A stretch of DNA of 64,000 nt from Gammaproteobacteria bacterium (ex Lamellibrachia satsuma) (lineage in GTDB: Bacteria; Pseudomonadota; Gammaproteobacteria; Chromatiales; Chromatiaceae): the NCBI GenBank assembly GCA_019623805.1, contig CP053680.1:2520001-2584000 (forward strand), given 5' to 3'. Positions 34,576-43,576 of this stretch are shown here, piece after piece. A model generated the notes under the pieces. The model worked only from the letters and a program-made list of their open reading frames with translations, had not been told where the DNA came from and did no database searches. A program made the position numbers and the translations under genes. Positions within the stretch are counted from its first letter, which is position 1, and each line of letters opens with the position of its first letter.

Positions 34576-34613
34576 TAGCCAGTTTTTTCATCAAAGTAAG
34601 CACTATTACATGC

Positions 34614-35012
34614 CTATTGGTTAATTCGCTTCCATAAATAACCAATAGCAACGAGTGCAGGAATAATTAGCAGTACTAAAACCATTGGTACGCTTTCTTT
34701 AATTGCTTCTACATTTAATGCATAAACAGTAATAACATCGGATATGTCTGTTAGCAACCTAACAGTGAGTATTAATAAAAGCGCCTTATGAGATTTAATG
34801 AGTAATGCAACTATTATTCCTAAAGCCACGGTCACGTTTCTAGTAATGTATAGTTGCGTAACATAATTTAACTCAGTTACATCTGGTATGAAATCCCCTG
34901 GGTTCATAGCAGTACCAGCAGAAAAGAAGAGCACTAAGAATATTTGTAATAGCACTATTACCCATACCCAAATAGGCAAGAACTTATTTGTATGATTGCT
35001 TGTATTCTCCAT
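34614..35012 (-). CDS. Small membrane protein (integron cassette gene)
   Basis: A 132-residue protein with four hydrophobic helices, a short polar N-terminus and few charged residues in the membrane part. No family is recognised. It is AT-rich. It follows the 3' remainder of the intron-split attC, with only 38 bases between, and lies on the minus strand in the cassette array. Confidence 0.65.
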   Translation of the reverse strand: MENTSNHTNKFLPIWVWVIVLLQIFLVLFFSAGTAMNPGDFIPDVTELNYVTQLYITRNVTVALGIIVALLIKSHKALLLILTVRLLTDISDVITVYALNVEAIKESVPMVLVLLIIPALVAIGYLWKRINQ

Positions 35013-35091
35013 ACTGAAACCCCTGCTTTTTATTAGCTTAAGAAAACTTGTGCTAAAAATGAAGGCGCCAACTTAGGTGCCTTGTAGACAT

Positions 35092-35865
35092 TTAGAATTT
35101 ACCGTTATTATTTTTCCATTTACTACATGGGATAATTTCTTCTATTGTATCCCAGTGTTCTACAATCTTCCCTTCTTCAAGGCGATAAAGATCAAAGAAG
35201 GATGAATGAAGTTTATTGGAGTGCCCTTCACATACGGAGAGAACGAAATTTCCTTCTGCTAAGAATCGATGACATTTTTTATACTGACTAGAAATAAAGT
35301 CATTATTATTACTTTTACCACCAGACAGAATACTTTGTAATTCTATCAAATTATCGCCTATATCTGGATTGTGCTCAGTGTAGTTTTCTCGATGAATATA
35401 ATTATAAAATTTAGTCATATCCCTTTTAATCAGTATATCTTCGACAAAGGATTGAATGACCTTTCGATTCCCTTCTGTTTTAGAGAGATCTTTTACTTCG
35501 TTAACGCCATCAACCATTGAGTGACCTGAAACATTAGGACCCTTTCTTTTCTGAATGTTATCCCAATGCTCTACAGTCTGCCCGTTTTCAAAACGAAATA
35601 TTTCAAAGCCTATATTCCTTTCAGCAAAATCATACTCAGTGTGAGCAAAAACAAAATCACCATCTTCAAATACTCTAACAATGTTTACTCGTGGTGATGT
35701 CTTAGATAAACGTTTAAATAAAGTAGCTAAACCTTCACTTCCTTCATGTGTTTGTGGGTTATGTTGAATATATTTAGCTTCATTAACAACTGATACCGAT
35801 TCTGGATCACCAGTTTCGATACCTTTCAACAATTTGCATATACTCTCTTTTTTAGTTGATGCCAT
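35092..35865 (-). CDS. Tandem SnoaL/NTF2-like protein (integron cassette gene)
   Basis: A 257-residue protein made of two SnoaL-like halves. Both contain a YIQHNP / YTEHNP motif, a DGDFVFAHTEYDF / EGNFVLSVCEGHS strand and an FRFENGQTVEHWDN / YRLEEGKIVEHWDT segment, so it arose by duplication. SnoaL-like domains form cone-shaped barrels, often as hydrolases, isomerases or binding proteins. The substrate is unknown. It is AT-rich and on the minus strand. Intron copy 2 begins 44 bases upstream of its start. Confidence 0.78.
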   Translation of the reverse strand: MASTKKESICKLLKGIETGDPESVSVVNEAKYIQHNPQTHEGSEGLATLFKRLSKTSPRVNIVRVFEDGDFVFAHTEYDFAERNIGFEIFRFENGQTVEHWDNIQKRKGPNVSGHSMVDGVNEVKDLSKTEGNRKVIQSFVEDILIKRDMTKFYNYIHRENYTEHNPDIGDNLIELQSILSGGKSNNNDFISSQYKKCHRFLAEGNFVLSVCEGHSNKLHSSFFDLYRLEEGKIVEHWDTIEEIIPCSKWKNNNGKF

Positions 35866-35909
35866 TTGTGCTCGATTGATTTATTTGGCTGTCCGATGGA
35901 GCAACTTGT

Positions 35910-37849
35910 GTACGCCCAGCATGGGCATGAACTTATGGGGTGAAAGTCCCCTGTAGGAGAGCCACTGTCGATGATCGGAAATGAGATACATAGGATTCCC
36001 TCTCTGTGGGTGACTCCTTTCATTCTTGTCCATTTGACACCAACTACCCGCCGAGGGCAAGGGCGCCACCGCGAGGTGGGGTCTGGAGGAAGCCTAAGCG
36101 CAGAACGGCGAGCCGACGAACAGAAACGTCATATAAGGCCTACTTCCCTGGGGCGAGCTGGCACAAGACAGCAAAGCCCTGTGGTTCGGGGGATAAGGTA
36201 AATGACGCGGTTGTGCCGTGACAGTTCATGCTCTTATCTGGGGAGATCTGCTCAACATGCGATCGGTAGAGCACCAGTCAGGCCACTGGTTGATCAAGCC
36301 TGGGCTTATCAGCCTCCATCGACTGATAGGAGCGAATCAGATGGAAAACCGATAGCGCCCTGTGGGGCAATCCACCGAGTGATTGAGCAGAAGACAGCCG
36401 AGGCCATAGTACTGATGAACCCAAGGCAGGGAGCTATCGGGAAGGGCCGAACATCAGCCAAGGAGGAGTCTCACTCATCTCAGCGGAGGCGTAGTTCGTG
36501 CAAAACGAAAAGTCTCAGACTGGCGGTGTGATGCAGCAACCAGCCTTGAACGAAAATCTACTGGAACGGGTATTGTCCCCGGAAAACCTCCACGCCGCAT
36601 GGAAGCAGGTGCGGAGGAACAAAGGGGCTCCCGGTGTTGATGAGGTTACCATTGAGGATTACCCTCAATGGGCCAGACAACACTGGATCGCGACCCGTCG
36701 AGCCCTGGAACGTGGCTACTATGTCCCACAGCCGGTAAAATGCGTAGAGATCCCCAAGCCAAATGGCGGTAGCCGACTGCTGGGTATTCCGAGCGTAAAT
36801 GACCGTGTGATACAGCAGGCTATTGCCCAGGTGTTACAACCGATTATCGATCCCACCTTCTCTGATTCCAGCCATGGTTTCCGGCCTGGGCGTAACGCCC
36901 ACGGTGCAGTGAGACAGATCAAGGCCTGTATTGAAGAGGGGTATCGTGTTGCCGTGGATGTCGATCTCTCTAAGTTCTTTGACAGAGTGGACCACGACAT
37001 CCTCATGGCTCGGCTATCCCGGCATATCCAAGATAAACGCCTACTCAAATTGATTGGGCGTTATCTACGTGCCGGTGTAGTGATCGATGACAATCTCCAT
37101 CCCACACCAGAAGGGGTTCCGCAAGGAGGTCCGCTTTCACCGTTGCTGGCCAACGTGGTGTTGGATGATCTGGATAAACTCCTGGAATCACGCGGAGTGC
37201 GTTTTGCCCGCTATGCTGATGACTTCGTCATCAGCGTAAAGTCGACATCGGCAGGATTCCGTATGATGGAATGGTTGAAGCGTTTTCTGACTACCAAACT
37301 AAAGCTGGTGATCAATGAGGAGAAGAGTAAGGTGGTGAAAACCAACGACCTCCACTTCCTTGGCTTTACCTTCCGAGGGAAGAAGATTCGGTGGAGTGAC
37401 AAAGCGCTGAGTGACTTCAAGCGAAACATTCGTCGATTGACGAAACGTTCCTGGGGAATCTCAATGCAACGTCGCTACCGCGAACTTCGTTTCTATATCC
37501 GGGGGTGGATCAACTACTTCGGTCTTTCAGAATATTATCGGCCCTTACCGGGGCTGGATGAATGGATACGGCGACGCATACGCATGTGCTATCTGAAGCA
37601 GTGGCGTAAACCGCGCACTCGTATCCGCAATCTAATCCGGCTGGGCACCAGGTCACGAACAGCTGTGTGTCTTTGGTTAAGCTCTAAAGGCCCTTACCGT
37701 TTAGCCAGAACGCTGGCGACACAATCTGGAATGACCCTTAAGTGGTTGGAGAAACAGGGTCTCGTCTCTGTGAGAGAACTATGGATTAAGTTTCACTATG
37801 CCTGATGAACCGCCTGGTGCGGACCCGCATGCCAGGTGGTGTGGGGAGG
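35910..37849 (+). mobile_element. Group IIC-attC intron, copy 2 (3' end truncated by IS701 remnant)
   Basis: Near-identical to copy 1 but without its two internal deletions. It begins GTACGCCCAGCATGGG after a TTGT (35906-35909). Its domain V reads to GTGTGGGGAGG and is then replaced by transposase-remnant sequence, so domain VI and the right exon are lost. It has a complete RT gene but cannot splice itself; it could be a source of maturase for copy 1. Confidence 0.85.
36498..37805 (+). CDS. Group II intron-encoded reverse transcriptase/maturase, full length
   Basis: A 435-residue RT-maturase. RT motifs are readable in order: GAPGVDEVTI, PKPNGGSRLLGIPSVNDRVIQQA, FRPGRNAHGAV, VDVDLSKFFDRVDHDILM, GVPQGGPLSPLLANVVLDDLD and RYADDFVIS (catalytic Asp pair). 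A maturase/thumb region with RGWINYFGLSEYYRPL follows. It has no DNA-binding or HNH endonuclease domain, as expected for class IIC. It starts at GTG 36498 (GGAGG upstream) or at the ATG 11 codons later. Confidence 0.95.
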   Translation: MQNEKSQTGGVMQQPALNENLLERVLSPENLHAAWKQVRRNKGAPGVDEVTIEDYPQWARQHWIATRRALERGYYVPQPVKCVEIPKPNGGSRLLGIPSVNDRVIQQAIAQVLQPIIDPTFSDSSHGFRPGRNAHGAVRQIKACIEEGYRVAVDVDLSKFFDRVDHDILMARLSRHIQDKRLLKLIGRYLRAGVVIDDNLHPTPEGVPQGGPLSPLLANVVLDDLDKLLESRGVRFARYADDFVISVKSTSAGFRMMEWLKRFLTTKLKLVINEEKSKVVKTNDLHFLGFTFRGKKIRWSDKALSDFKRNIRRLTKRSWGISMQRRYRELRFYIRGWINYFGLSEYYRPLPGLDEWIRRRIRMCYLKQWRKPRTRIRNLIRLGTRSRTAVCLWLSSKGPYRLARTLATQSGMTLKWLEKQGLVSVRELWIKFHYA

Positions 37850-38870
37850 CTGTTTTCGATATTGGGAGTCGATAGCCGCTTGTCGTTTACGATGCCGTTT
37901 CGTCATTTGCCGTAGTATTTCATCGCGTTCAATATCTCGCCGTGGCAGGAAGGCACGCAATAGCGATTCGATGTCTGAACAACTGAGTAAGGGGTGATCA
38001 TCTTTTTGCACAATTCGCTCTTCGAGCATGAATAACATCGCCATCATGACCAAGGCCATATGGTGATGCCAGGATTTCCATTTACGGGCCTGATAATCAG
38101 CAAGACCTGATTCACTCTTACCATCGTATGAACGGCTGTGGATCTTCCAGGTAGACCTGTTGGTCTTTGTGGATGTCCACCACAAAGGTTTCACCCATCG
38201 CCTCCAAACCCCTCAGAAAAGCCGGATCCTTCCCGTATCCCCCATCTGCACCCACCCAGGCAAAACGCAGGCCAAGCGTCCTCTGATGACGCACCATCTC
38301 CAGCGCCAACTCTGACTTGCTTTGATGTTTCCGTTCAACTTCCGGGATACCCGCCTTGCGACAGCGAGCCGGGTTCGATACCCACTCTTTGGGTAGATAG
38401 AGACGTTCATCTATCAGCGTGGACAAGTGCCCTTTACCCAGTGCTGCGAATACACCAACCTGGCAGTTATCCACCTTGCCCTGGCGGCCATTCCATTGGC
38501 GTTTAACCCCCACTGAATGTTTACCCTTCTTGGCAAGGCCACTCTCATCGAGCAACAGACAGGTATCCGCGGTTCCACCCAGCCATTGATCGGCTTCCAG
38601 CGCCACTTGGTCTAACACCGCACGATGATCCCACGGGGACTCGGTGAGCATATGCTGGAGACGCTGATCATCTGCGCCTGCAACCACCTCTTCCATGCGT
38701 TCCATGTTCTTTCTCTGCGCTTGCATCAGGCCTTTGAGATAGTGTGTGACCGGTTGAAACACCGACCTCGTCTTGCTTCGAAAATGGGATTCAAAGCGGT
38801 ACTGGAAACGTTGGAATCGCTCCGCTATGCGATCGATTCTACTTATGCGCGTATCAGGTAATTCAAATGA
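37850..38870 (-). pseudogene. IS701-family transposase remnant with internal deletion
   Basis: The N-terminal two thirds (MFQPVTHYLKGLMQAQRKN, LLLDESGLAKKGKHSVGV with the first catalytic Asp, AWVGADGGYGKD with the second) are joined near 38121-38131, in a different frame, to the C-terminal part (DGKSESGLADYQARKW, HHHMALVMMAMLFMLEE). In between, roughly 130 residues containing the remaining catalytic region are missing. Upstream codons continue to about 38860 without a clear start. The remnant abuts intron copy 2 on the left. The element ends could not be defined. Confidence 0.85.
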
Positions 38871-38920
38871 CCTTGGTGCTTGTCATTTGATGCTCTTCCT
38901 TACGATGATTGCCAAGAAAT

Positions 38921-39454
38921 TCACAGCATATATTTTATATTATTCAGTGAGTTACTTATAGATCTAATCTGACAAAGTAGAATTAAGTCTATTTCTGTTC
39001 CAAATACCTTTTGAACACCTTCTTTATCGATAAATGAGTTAATACAAGATTCAATTATTGTTCTTTGTGCTTCTACAACTTGAAAAATCTCATTGCCTCT
39101 GGAGCTCTCATAAAACAACTGCGGGCTCCACTGAACAGCCCTTTGAAGCAATGTATCATTTAGGTGACCGATCCCTCGGTTACGGAAGTGGTTTGCAAAT
39201 ATTAGATTTCTTCTGAGTGCTCTCGTTTTATCGACAAATTTCTCGTTTCCATTAAGCTGAATACGGTCAGCTGCATCCTTGACATTATTGAGTGTTAAAA
39301 AAACACTTCTGGTAGCTCGTAATTTTATTAGCCAATTATCGAGATCAGAAATAACCTCTGAAAGAATGCCATCAAAGTAGTAAAGCTCGTCCTTTAGCAA
39401 CAGCAAATTAATATACTGCGCTTTTGTTGTAATTTGGTAATTATATTCTGCCAT
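38921..39454 (-). CDS. Hypothetical helical protein (integron cassette gene)
   Basis: A 177-residue, mostly helical protein with no recognised family. It contains NHFRNRGIGH, an Arg-x5-His arrangement reminiscent of the RxxxxxH motif of HEPN domains, but with too little else to call it HEPN. It is AT-rich, on the minus strand, and has a clear attC immediately upstream of its start (39468-39570). Confidence 0.65.
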   Translation of the reverse strand: MAEYNYQITTKAQYINLLLLKDELYYFDGILSEVISDLDNWLIKLRATRSVFLTLNNVKDAADRIQLNGNEKFVDKTRALRRNLIFANHFRNRGIGHLNDTLLQRAVQWSPQLFYESSRGNEIFQVVEAQRTIIESCINSFIDKEGVQKVFGTEIDLILLCQIRSISNSLNNIKYML

Positions 39455-39467
39455 GTGGTTTCACGAA

Positions 39468-39570
39468 ATATAACGTCAAAATCAGCGCGTAGTTTAAAGG
39501 GGAAGGTCTTTTGCGTCTTTTTGCAAAAGGCATGACGCTTTAAACTGTCCGCTGGATTTTCGTGTTAGAA
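39468..39570. other. Integron attC recombination site
   Basis: A 103-base imperfect inverted repeat between two cassette genes. The left arm TAACGTCAAAATC-AGCGCG and then TAGTTTAAAG pair with the right arm CTTTAAACTGTCCGCTGGATTTTCGTGTTA, leaving an unpaired base between the boxes as attC sites do. The outer cores are ATATAAC and GTTAGAA (each close to RYYYAAC/GTTRRRY). A smaller CTTTTGC...GCAAAAG stem lies inside. Confidence 0.85.
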
Positions 39571-39574
39571 TTAA

Positions 39575-40141
39575 TTATTCACATGCGGTTTCTGTCAGTG
39601 CATAAAACACACTCAAACCGATTTCTTTTCGCATTCTTGTTAATGAAACTGGCAAATTTTCGTGTTTTCCGTAAACACATACTAAAGCTCCAAATTCACC
39701 TTTTGAACCAGATACCATTCCTCCTGTACATCTTTGATCGCCTGACTGATTGTTTGTTATTCCCATGACACCGAAATTCAATGTCTTCTGTATTTTCATA
39801 ATATTCCAGAGTCCAGGAGACACTTGTACCCAGCTTGTACTACCCACCGTTTTTGGTGGAGAAAATTGACTATAGGTAGTTATTAACACATCATTATCAG
39901 TGTTTCTCTCAACATATAATATTTCCAATTCATTTTTATCATTTATGTTGCACAATGTTTTACTGTTCCTATTGTCTTGCTTTACTGAAAACCCGCTTCC
40001 TTTAAACCCCTCTATTAACTTTGCATAATCTGTACTTAAGTTTCGATAAATAGTATCGCACCCAAAGTAACAGTCAGCAGATGAAATGCTTGGCACTAGA
40101 AGTGACATTATAAAGCATAAGATTTTCAATTTATTATTCAT
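39575..40141 (-). CDS. Exported hypothetical protein (integron cassette gene)
   Basis: A 188-residue protein with an N-terminal signal peptide (LKILCFIMSLLVPSISSADC, cleavage expected near residue 22) and several cysteines (CYFGC, LCNIND, QRCTGG, LVCVYG) suited to disulfides in the periplasm. No family is recognised. It is flanked on both sides by attC sites, so it forms a complete gene cassette. Confidence 0.7.
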   Translation of the reverse strand: MNNKLKILCFIMSLLVPSISSADCYFGCDTIYRNLSTDYAKLIEGFKGSGFSVKQDNRNSKTLCNINDKNELEILYVERNTDNDVLITTYSQFSPPKTVGSTSWVQVSPGLWNIMKIQKTLNFGVMGITNNQSGDQRCTGGMVSGSKGEFGALVCVYGKHENLPVSLTRMRKEIGLSVFYALTETACE

Positions 40142-40163
40142 GGTTTCTCTATTGGTTGTTGAA

Positions 40164-40223
40164 TTCTAACATCTAAGCATTTATCCGCTGTGCGCAGCAT
40201 GCGTGGATAAATGCCTGTTGGAC
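40164..40223. other. Integron attC recombination site (short, 60 bp)
   Basis: The right core GTTGGAC (40217-40223) fits GTTRRRY exactly; the left core TTCTAAC fits RYYYAAC at six of seven positions. The arms AAGCATTTATCC and GGATAAATGCC pair, and four extra bases (TCTA) in the left arm form the expected asymmetry. The length matches the shortest known attC sites. Confidence 0.85.
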
Positions 40224-40505
40224 TGAGCCGCCCTGCAGTGACCGCCCAAGCTTATTTAATAGGAAATTGTTTTCAGCAGACAGGCTGGAGGCGGGGCAAA
40301 TAGCGTTTGGGCAGCGAGAGGTCGCCACCGACAGCGTATCGATCGGGTCGTCAAAGACATGTCCCTGGCCCATTCCTGTGCCTCTTTATCCACGATTTCA
40401 TCCCATATTAGCCGATTTTCATTCGTAATGCCGCATACACCCCTCAAGCACTGGCGGGCGATTCCCGTGGGTCGGCAAGTGGTTGGGGTTATCGGTTAAT
40501 GGCAA

Positions 40506-41639
40506 TCAGCCTCCTTCCCATCTCAAGGGAGACAGCTCTGCGATAGGTCGTAACATGCCCTGGCGGCATTTGGAGCAGAGGTAGCCATCAAAGAGAGCAG
40601 GGGCTTCCTTCTGTTCCGCTTTGTCGGGCGCTGCATCTGGCGTCGCCAGGGCTGTGCGGATCTGTGACAGTTTGCGCGTTCTGCAACTGTTGGCCAGAAA
40701 GCCATAATAGCGGATGCGCATCAGCCCCTTGGGCAGTACATGCAGCAGGAACCGGCGGATAAACTCCTCCACCTGGAGTGCCATGACTTTCATTCGGTCA
40801 TGATCCCGATAGTCCTTGTAACGGAACCGGATGACCCCGTCCGTCATCGACAGCAAACGAGGGTTGCTGATGGCGGTCCGGTGGGTATAACGGGCCAGAT
40901 AATCAAGCACTTGTTTGGGTTCGCTCAACCCCGGGCGGCTGTAGACCACCCACTCCTGTTGCATCAACCGGTCCAGGGTTATTGTCGGTTCACCCGGAGC
41001 GTTGACTCTGGGCAGTTCCCCTGCCACATAGGCCTCACGCAGCAAGCTTACCAGGCACCCCCGGTAACGCCGGGACAAGGCGCGCACGGGGAACAGGTAG
41101 TTGCTCCTGGCCGCCTGCCAGTCGCCGGCCCCAGTCAAGACGCCACCGGGTACCAGGCAGTGCAGGTGAACATGTTGGATAAGACTCTGTCCCCAGGTGT
41201 GCAGGATAGCGACCATGCCCAGTTCACCACCCAGTCGTTTGGGATCCGCCCCAAAGGCCTTGAGCGTCTTCCAGACCGAGCGGAACAGCAACCGATAGAT
41301 CACCTCCGGATGTAACTGCACCCAACCATTAATGCCCTCGGGCAGGGTGAACACCAGATGAAAGTAGGTTGTCGTTATCAGGTGTTGCTGCTGTTTCTCG
41401 CTCCACTGCTGACTGGCGCGTTGCTGACACTGGGGGCAATGCCGGTCACGGCAGGAGAAGTAATGAATCGGGTCATCCCCGCAGTGATCACAGTGCAGTT
41501 GCAGACCGCCCAGGGTGGCAGTGCGGCAGTCAGAGATGTGGTGGCAGACTTGCCGACGCCGGGCATCCAGGGGGTGCTGCTGGGTGTAGTCTGCCAGGTA
41601 GCGAGTGAATAGCCCTTGCAGGGTCACGGATTCAGCCAT
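40506..41639 (-). CDS. IS91-family rolling-circle transposase
   Basis: A 377-residue HUH transposase. The N-terminal zinc-binding region (CDHCGDDPIHYFSCRDRHCPQCQ), the HUH motif HVHLHCLVPGG and the tyrosine region YLARYTHRTAISN are in family order. YYGFLANSCRTRKL follows near the C-terminus. I start at the ATG at 41639; it overlaps the stop of the recombinase gene by 8 bases. It transposes by single-strand rolling-circle replication. Confidence 0.95.
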   Translation of the reverse strand: MAESVTLQGLFTRYLADYTQQHPLDARRRQVCHHISDCRTATLGGLQLHCDHCGDDPIHYFSCRDRHCPQCQQRASQQWSEKQQQHLITTTYFHLVFTLPEGINGWVQLHPEVIYRLLFRSVWKTLKAFGADPKRLGGELGMVAILHTWGQSLIQHVHLHCLVPGGVLTGAGDWQAARSNYLFPVRALSRRYRGCLVSLLREAYVAGELPRVNAPGEPTITLDRLMQQEWVVYSRPGLSEPKQVLDYLARYTHRTAISNPRLLSMTDGVIRFRYKDYRDHDRMKVMALQVEEFIRRFLLHVLPKGLMRIRYYGFLANSCRTRKLSQIRTALATPDAAPDKAEQKEAPALFDGYLCSKCRQGMLRPIAELSPLRWEGG

Positions 41640-42531
41640 GGTCCACCTCCAGCCGGGCAATCAGATCGGCGGTGGCGACCTTGCCTTCCTGATAGTTGGG
41701 CGTCCAGTGGACGTAGCGCAGGGTGGATTGGATATTGCGGTGACCCAGTTGGTACTGCAACTGATGTACCGGCAAGCCAGCTGCCAGCTGATGAGTGGCA
41801 TAGGCGTGACGCAGGCTGTGGATACCCCCCTGTTTACGGATGCCGACACGCCGCTTGGCTGATAGGAAGACGCGTTGGGCGGTGGAGACGGTGAGCGGTT
41901 GAGTGGGATACTGTCCTGGAAACAGCCACTTCGGTGGATGGTAACGCCGCCAGTAGTCACGCAGTCGAGTCAACAGTGCGTGCGGCAAAATCACATGCCG
42001 GTCTTTCGCCCCTTTGCCCTGTTCCACCCGCAGCAAGTGTCGTTCACCATCGATATGCCGGATCTTTACTGCCACCACCTCGCTGACCCGCAGGCCACAG
42101 CCGTAACAGGTCATTAGCAGCAACCGATGTTTTGGATTGTCACAGGCCGCAATCAATCGGGCCACCTCCACATGGGTTAGCAGTTCCGGAATGCGTTGGA
42201 CACGCTTCGGATGGGGGATAGGCACGTCAAAGTCGCGCCAGTCCAGCACGCGAAGATAGAGAAAACGCAGACCATTCAGGTACAGCCGACAGCTGGCATC
42301 CGAGAGGTGGCGCTCCTTCACCAGATAGAGAAAATAGGCCTGGATTTCTTCCAGACTGATCTGGTCCGGGGGACGGTGATAGTACTTGGCCAGGTCGGCC
42401 ACGGCTGCCAGGTAACTCTTATGCGTTCGGGGTGAAAAGCCACGCACCAGCATGGCATCGATCATCTGTTGGCGTAATGGGGTCAACGTCTTGCTCCTCT
42501 CATAAAGACCGACGTGGTCTTCTGGAAGCAT
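41632..42531 (-). CDS. Tyrosine recombinase associated with IS91 element
   Basis: A 299-residue phage-integrase-family protein with an N-terminal SAM-like domain and the catalytic residues Arg in GCGLRVSEV, HSLRHAYATH, LGHRNIQSTLRYVH (final Tyr). It is encoded just upstream of, and overlapping, the IS91 transposase, the arrangement of many IS91-like elements. It is therefore taken as part of that element, not as the integron integrase, though both belong to the same superfamily. Confidence 0.88.
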   Translation of the reverse strand: MLPEDHVGLYERSKTLTPLRQQMIDAMLVRGFSPRTHKSYLAAVADLAKYYHRPPDQISLEEIQAYFLYLVKERHLSDASCRLYLNGLRFLYLRVLDWRDFDVPIPHPKRVQRIPELLTHVEVARLIAACDNPKHRLLLMTCYGCGLRVSEVVAVKIRHIDGERHLLRVEQGKGAKDRHVILPHALLTRLRDYWRRYHPPKWLFPGQYPTQPLTVSTAQRVFLSAKRRVGIRKQGGIHSLRHAYATHQLAAGLPVHQLQYQLGHRNIQSTLRYVHWTPNYQEGKVATADLIARLEVDHG

Positions 42532-42707
42532 GGTCGATGGTGTTACCTGGACAGGTTGATGGGGAAAGCTACCGCGAAGCGGTTTAGTTCAACAAACTAT
42601 GTGTGCAACATCGGGGGAGATCCCCAATTGAATGTTAGGTGAAAGTGCAACCATCAAGGTAAGACATCTATTTCTTAACTACTCAATAAGTAATGATATT
42701 TTATTGG

Positions 42708-43370
42708 TTACAAACCCAAATTTGAAGTTTTCTTTTTCTGTTCATCTTCAAGCTGGCTTTTGTAATTTTTTATCCACTCCCTATTTAAACTACCCATATC
42801 AAAATCGCGCAACACAAGTCTAATGCTATACATATTATTCATAGAATCATGAGAATATCTCACATTAAGATTTATTCCTTTTTTAGCTCCGCTTGTTGTC
42901 CCCCTCCACATGGCGCGTTCAGATGTAGGATATTCAGAGCAGTATTCCCCCCAACAAAATGTTTTTATATACTCCTTTTCTTCTGGCTTAGAGAAGTTAT
43001 CTCTAAATTCATATCCCTTTTCGTCAGGTTTTCCATATTTCGAATATAATTGCTTTTCGATTTCTTCAATACTTGGCTCACCTGTAAATTTAATTTCTTT
43101 ACTTACATAGTGTGTTTTTTCATGGCGTGTCAGCCAAATTGCATATTTATTGCAACTTATGAAATCTTTCCAGGATTTACTCCCAATGCTCGTTCTCGAA
43201 TTATTTTTCCATGACTCTTTCTCGCCGCACAGTTCGTACAATTTCGATTCTATTTCACGATATGTTTGTCCTAACTTAATTCCTTGTACGTCGAATTTAG
43301 AAACATCTCCTGCTAATGCAGTTGCAAAAAACTGAGTTGTCAGTAATAAAAACCAAACACCCTTGGTCAT
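42708..43370 (-). CDS. Exported hypothetical protein (first integron cassette)
   Basis: A ~220-residue protein with a signal peptide (MTKGVWFLLLTTQFFATALAG) and a soluble domain with FDVQGIKLGQTYREIESKLYELCG, a pattern seen in small exported proteins of unknown function. I start at the ATG giving MTKG; a 16-residue in-frame extension is unlikely. It is the cassette nearest the integrase remnant, facing away from it, as expected for the first cassette after attI. Confidence 0.72.
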   Translation of the reverse strand: MTKGVWFLLLTTQFFATALAGDVSKFDVQGIKLGQTYREIESKLYELCGEKESWKNNSRTSIGSKSWKDFISCNKYAIWLTRHEKTHYVSKEIKFTGEPSIEEIEKQLYSKYGKPDEKGYEFRDNFSKPEEKEYIKTFCWGEYCSEYPTSERAMWRGTTSGAKKGINLNVRYSHDSMNNMYSIRLVLRDFDMGSLNREWIKNYKSQLEDEQKKKTSNLGL

Positions 43371-43576
43371 AAGATTTCCTTTTAGATTGTGATTATGAAT
43401 CATGGTAAGGCTCGGCAATTTTGTTCACCTACAGTGAAATAGGCGGCACAGCCTATGTCGGTAAACACTGTCGCAGTGTTTGGGGAGATAGGTCGTGGCG
43501 TCATATTGTATATTTCATGACGATAGGTTAGCGTTATTTCAAAGAGAAATATAATCCTTGCCCTGGAGGGCCTGGA
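43371..43576. promoter_or_regulatory. Candidate attI/promoter region between integrase remnant and first cassette
   Basis: A 206-base divergent gap. It contains a short hairpin AACACTGTCGCAGTGTT (43466-43482), the inverted pair GGCGTCAT...ATGACG and a GGTTAGCG (43527-43534) close to the integrase start that could be an attI core. No firm consensus is met. The assignment rests on position. Confidence 0.35.

Larger units (their letters stand above)
40250..42600 (-). mobile_element. IS91-family element (approximate limits)
   Basis: A two-gene element (tyrosine recombinase and Y2 rolling-circle transposase, overlapping by 8 bases), inserted between an attC at 40164-40223 and the cassette gene at 42708. 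The ends are not recognisable by inverted repeats, which is normal for IS91 (oriIS/terIS). Limits are guesses. A possible attC right core GTTAGGT at 42634-42640 lies just outside the right end. Confidence 0.6.

Noticed and set aside
35013..35091. attC between the membrane-protein and SnoaL cassettes
   Set aside because: Contains only a small AAGGCGCC/GGTGCCTT hairpin, with no RYYYAAC/GTTRRRY pair at its ends.
33345..37805. Retron or diversity-generating retroelement
   Set aside because: The RTs carry group II motifs with a maturase-type C-terminus, ribozyme 5' and 3' ends flank them, and no msr/msd or template/variable repeat pair is visible.
41632..42531. Tyrosine recombinase as the integron integrase
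   Set aside because: It overlaps the IS91 transposase by 8 bases in the standard IS91 two-gene layout and lies inside the cassette array on the same strand as the cassettes, unlike an intI. The fragment at 43577 fits intI by position and orientation.
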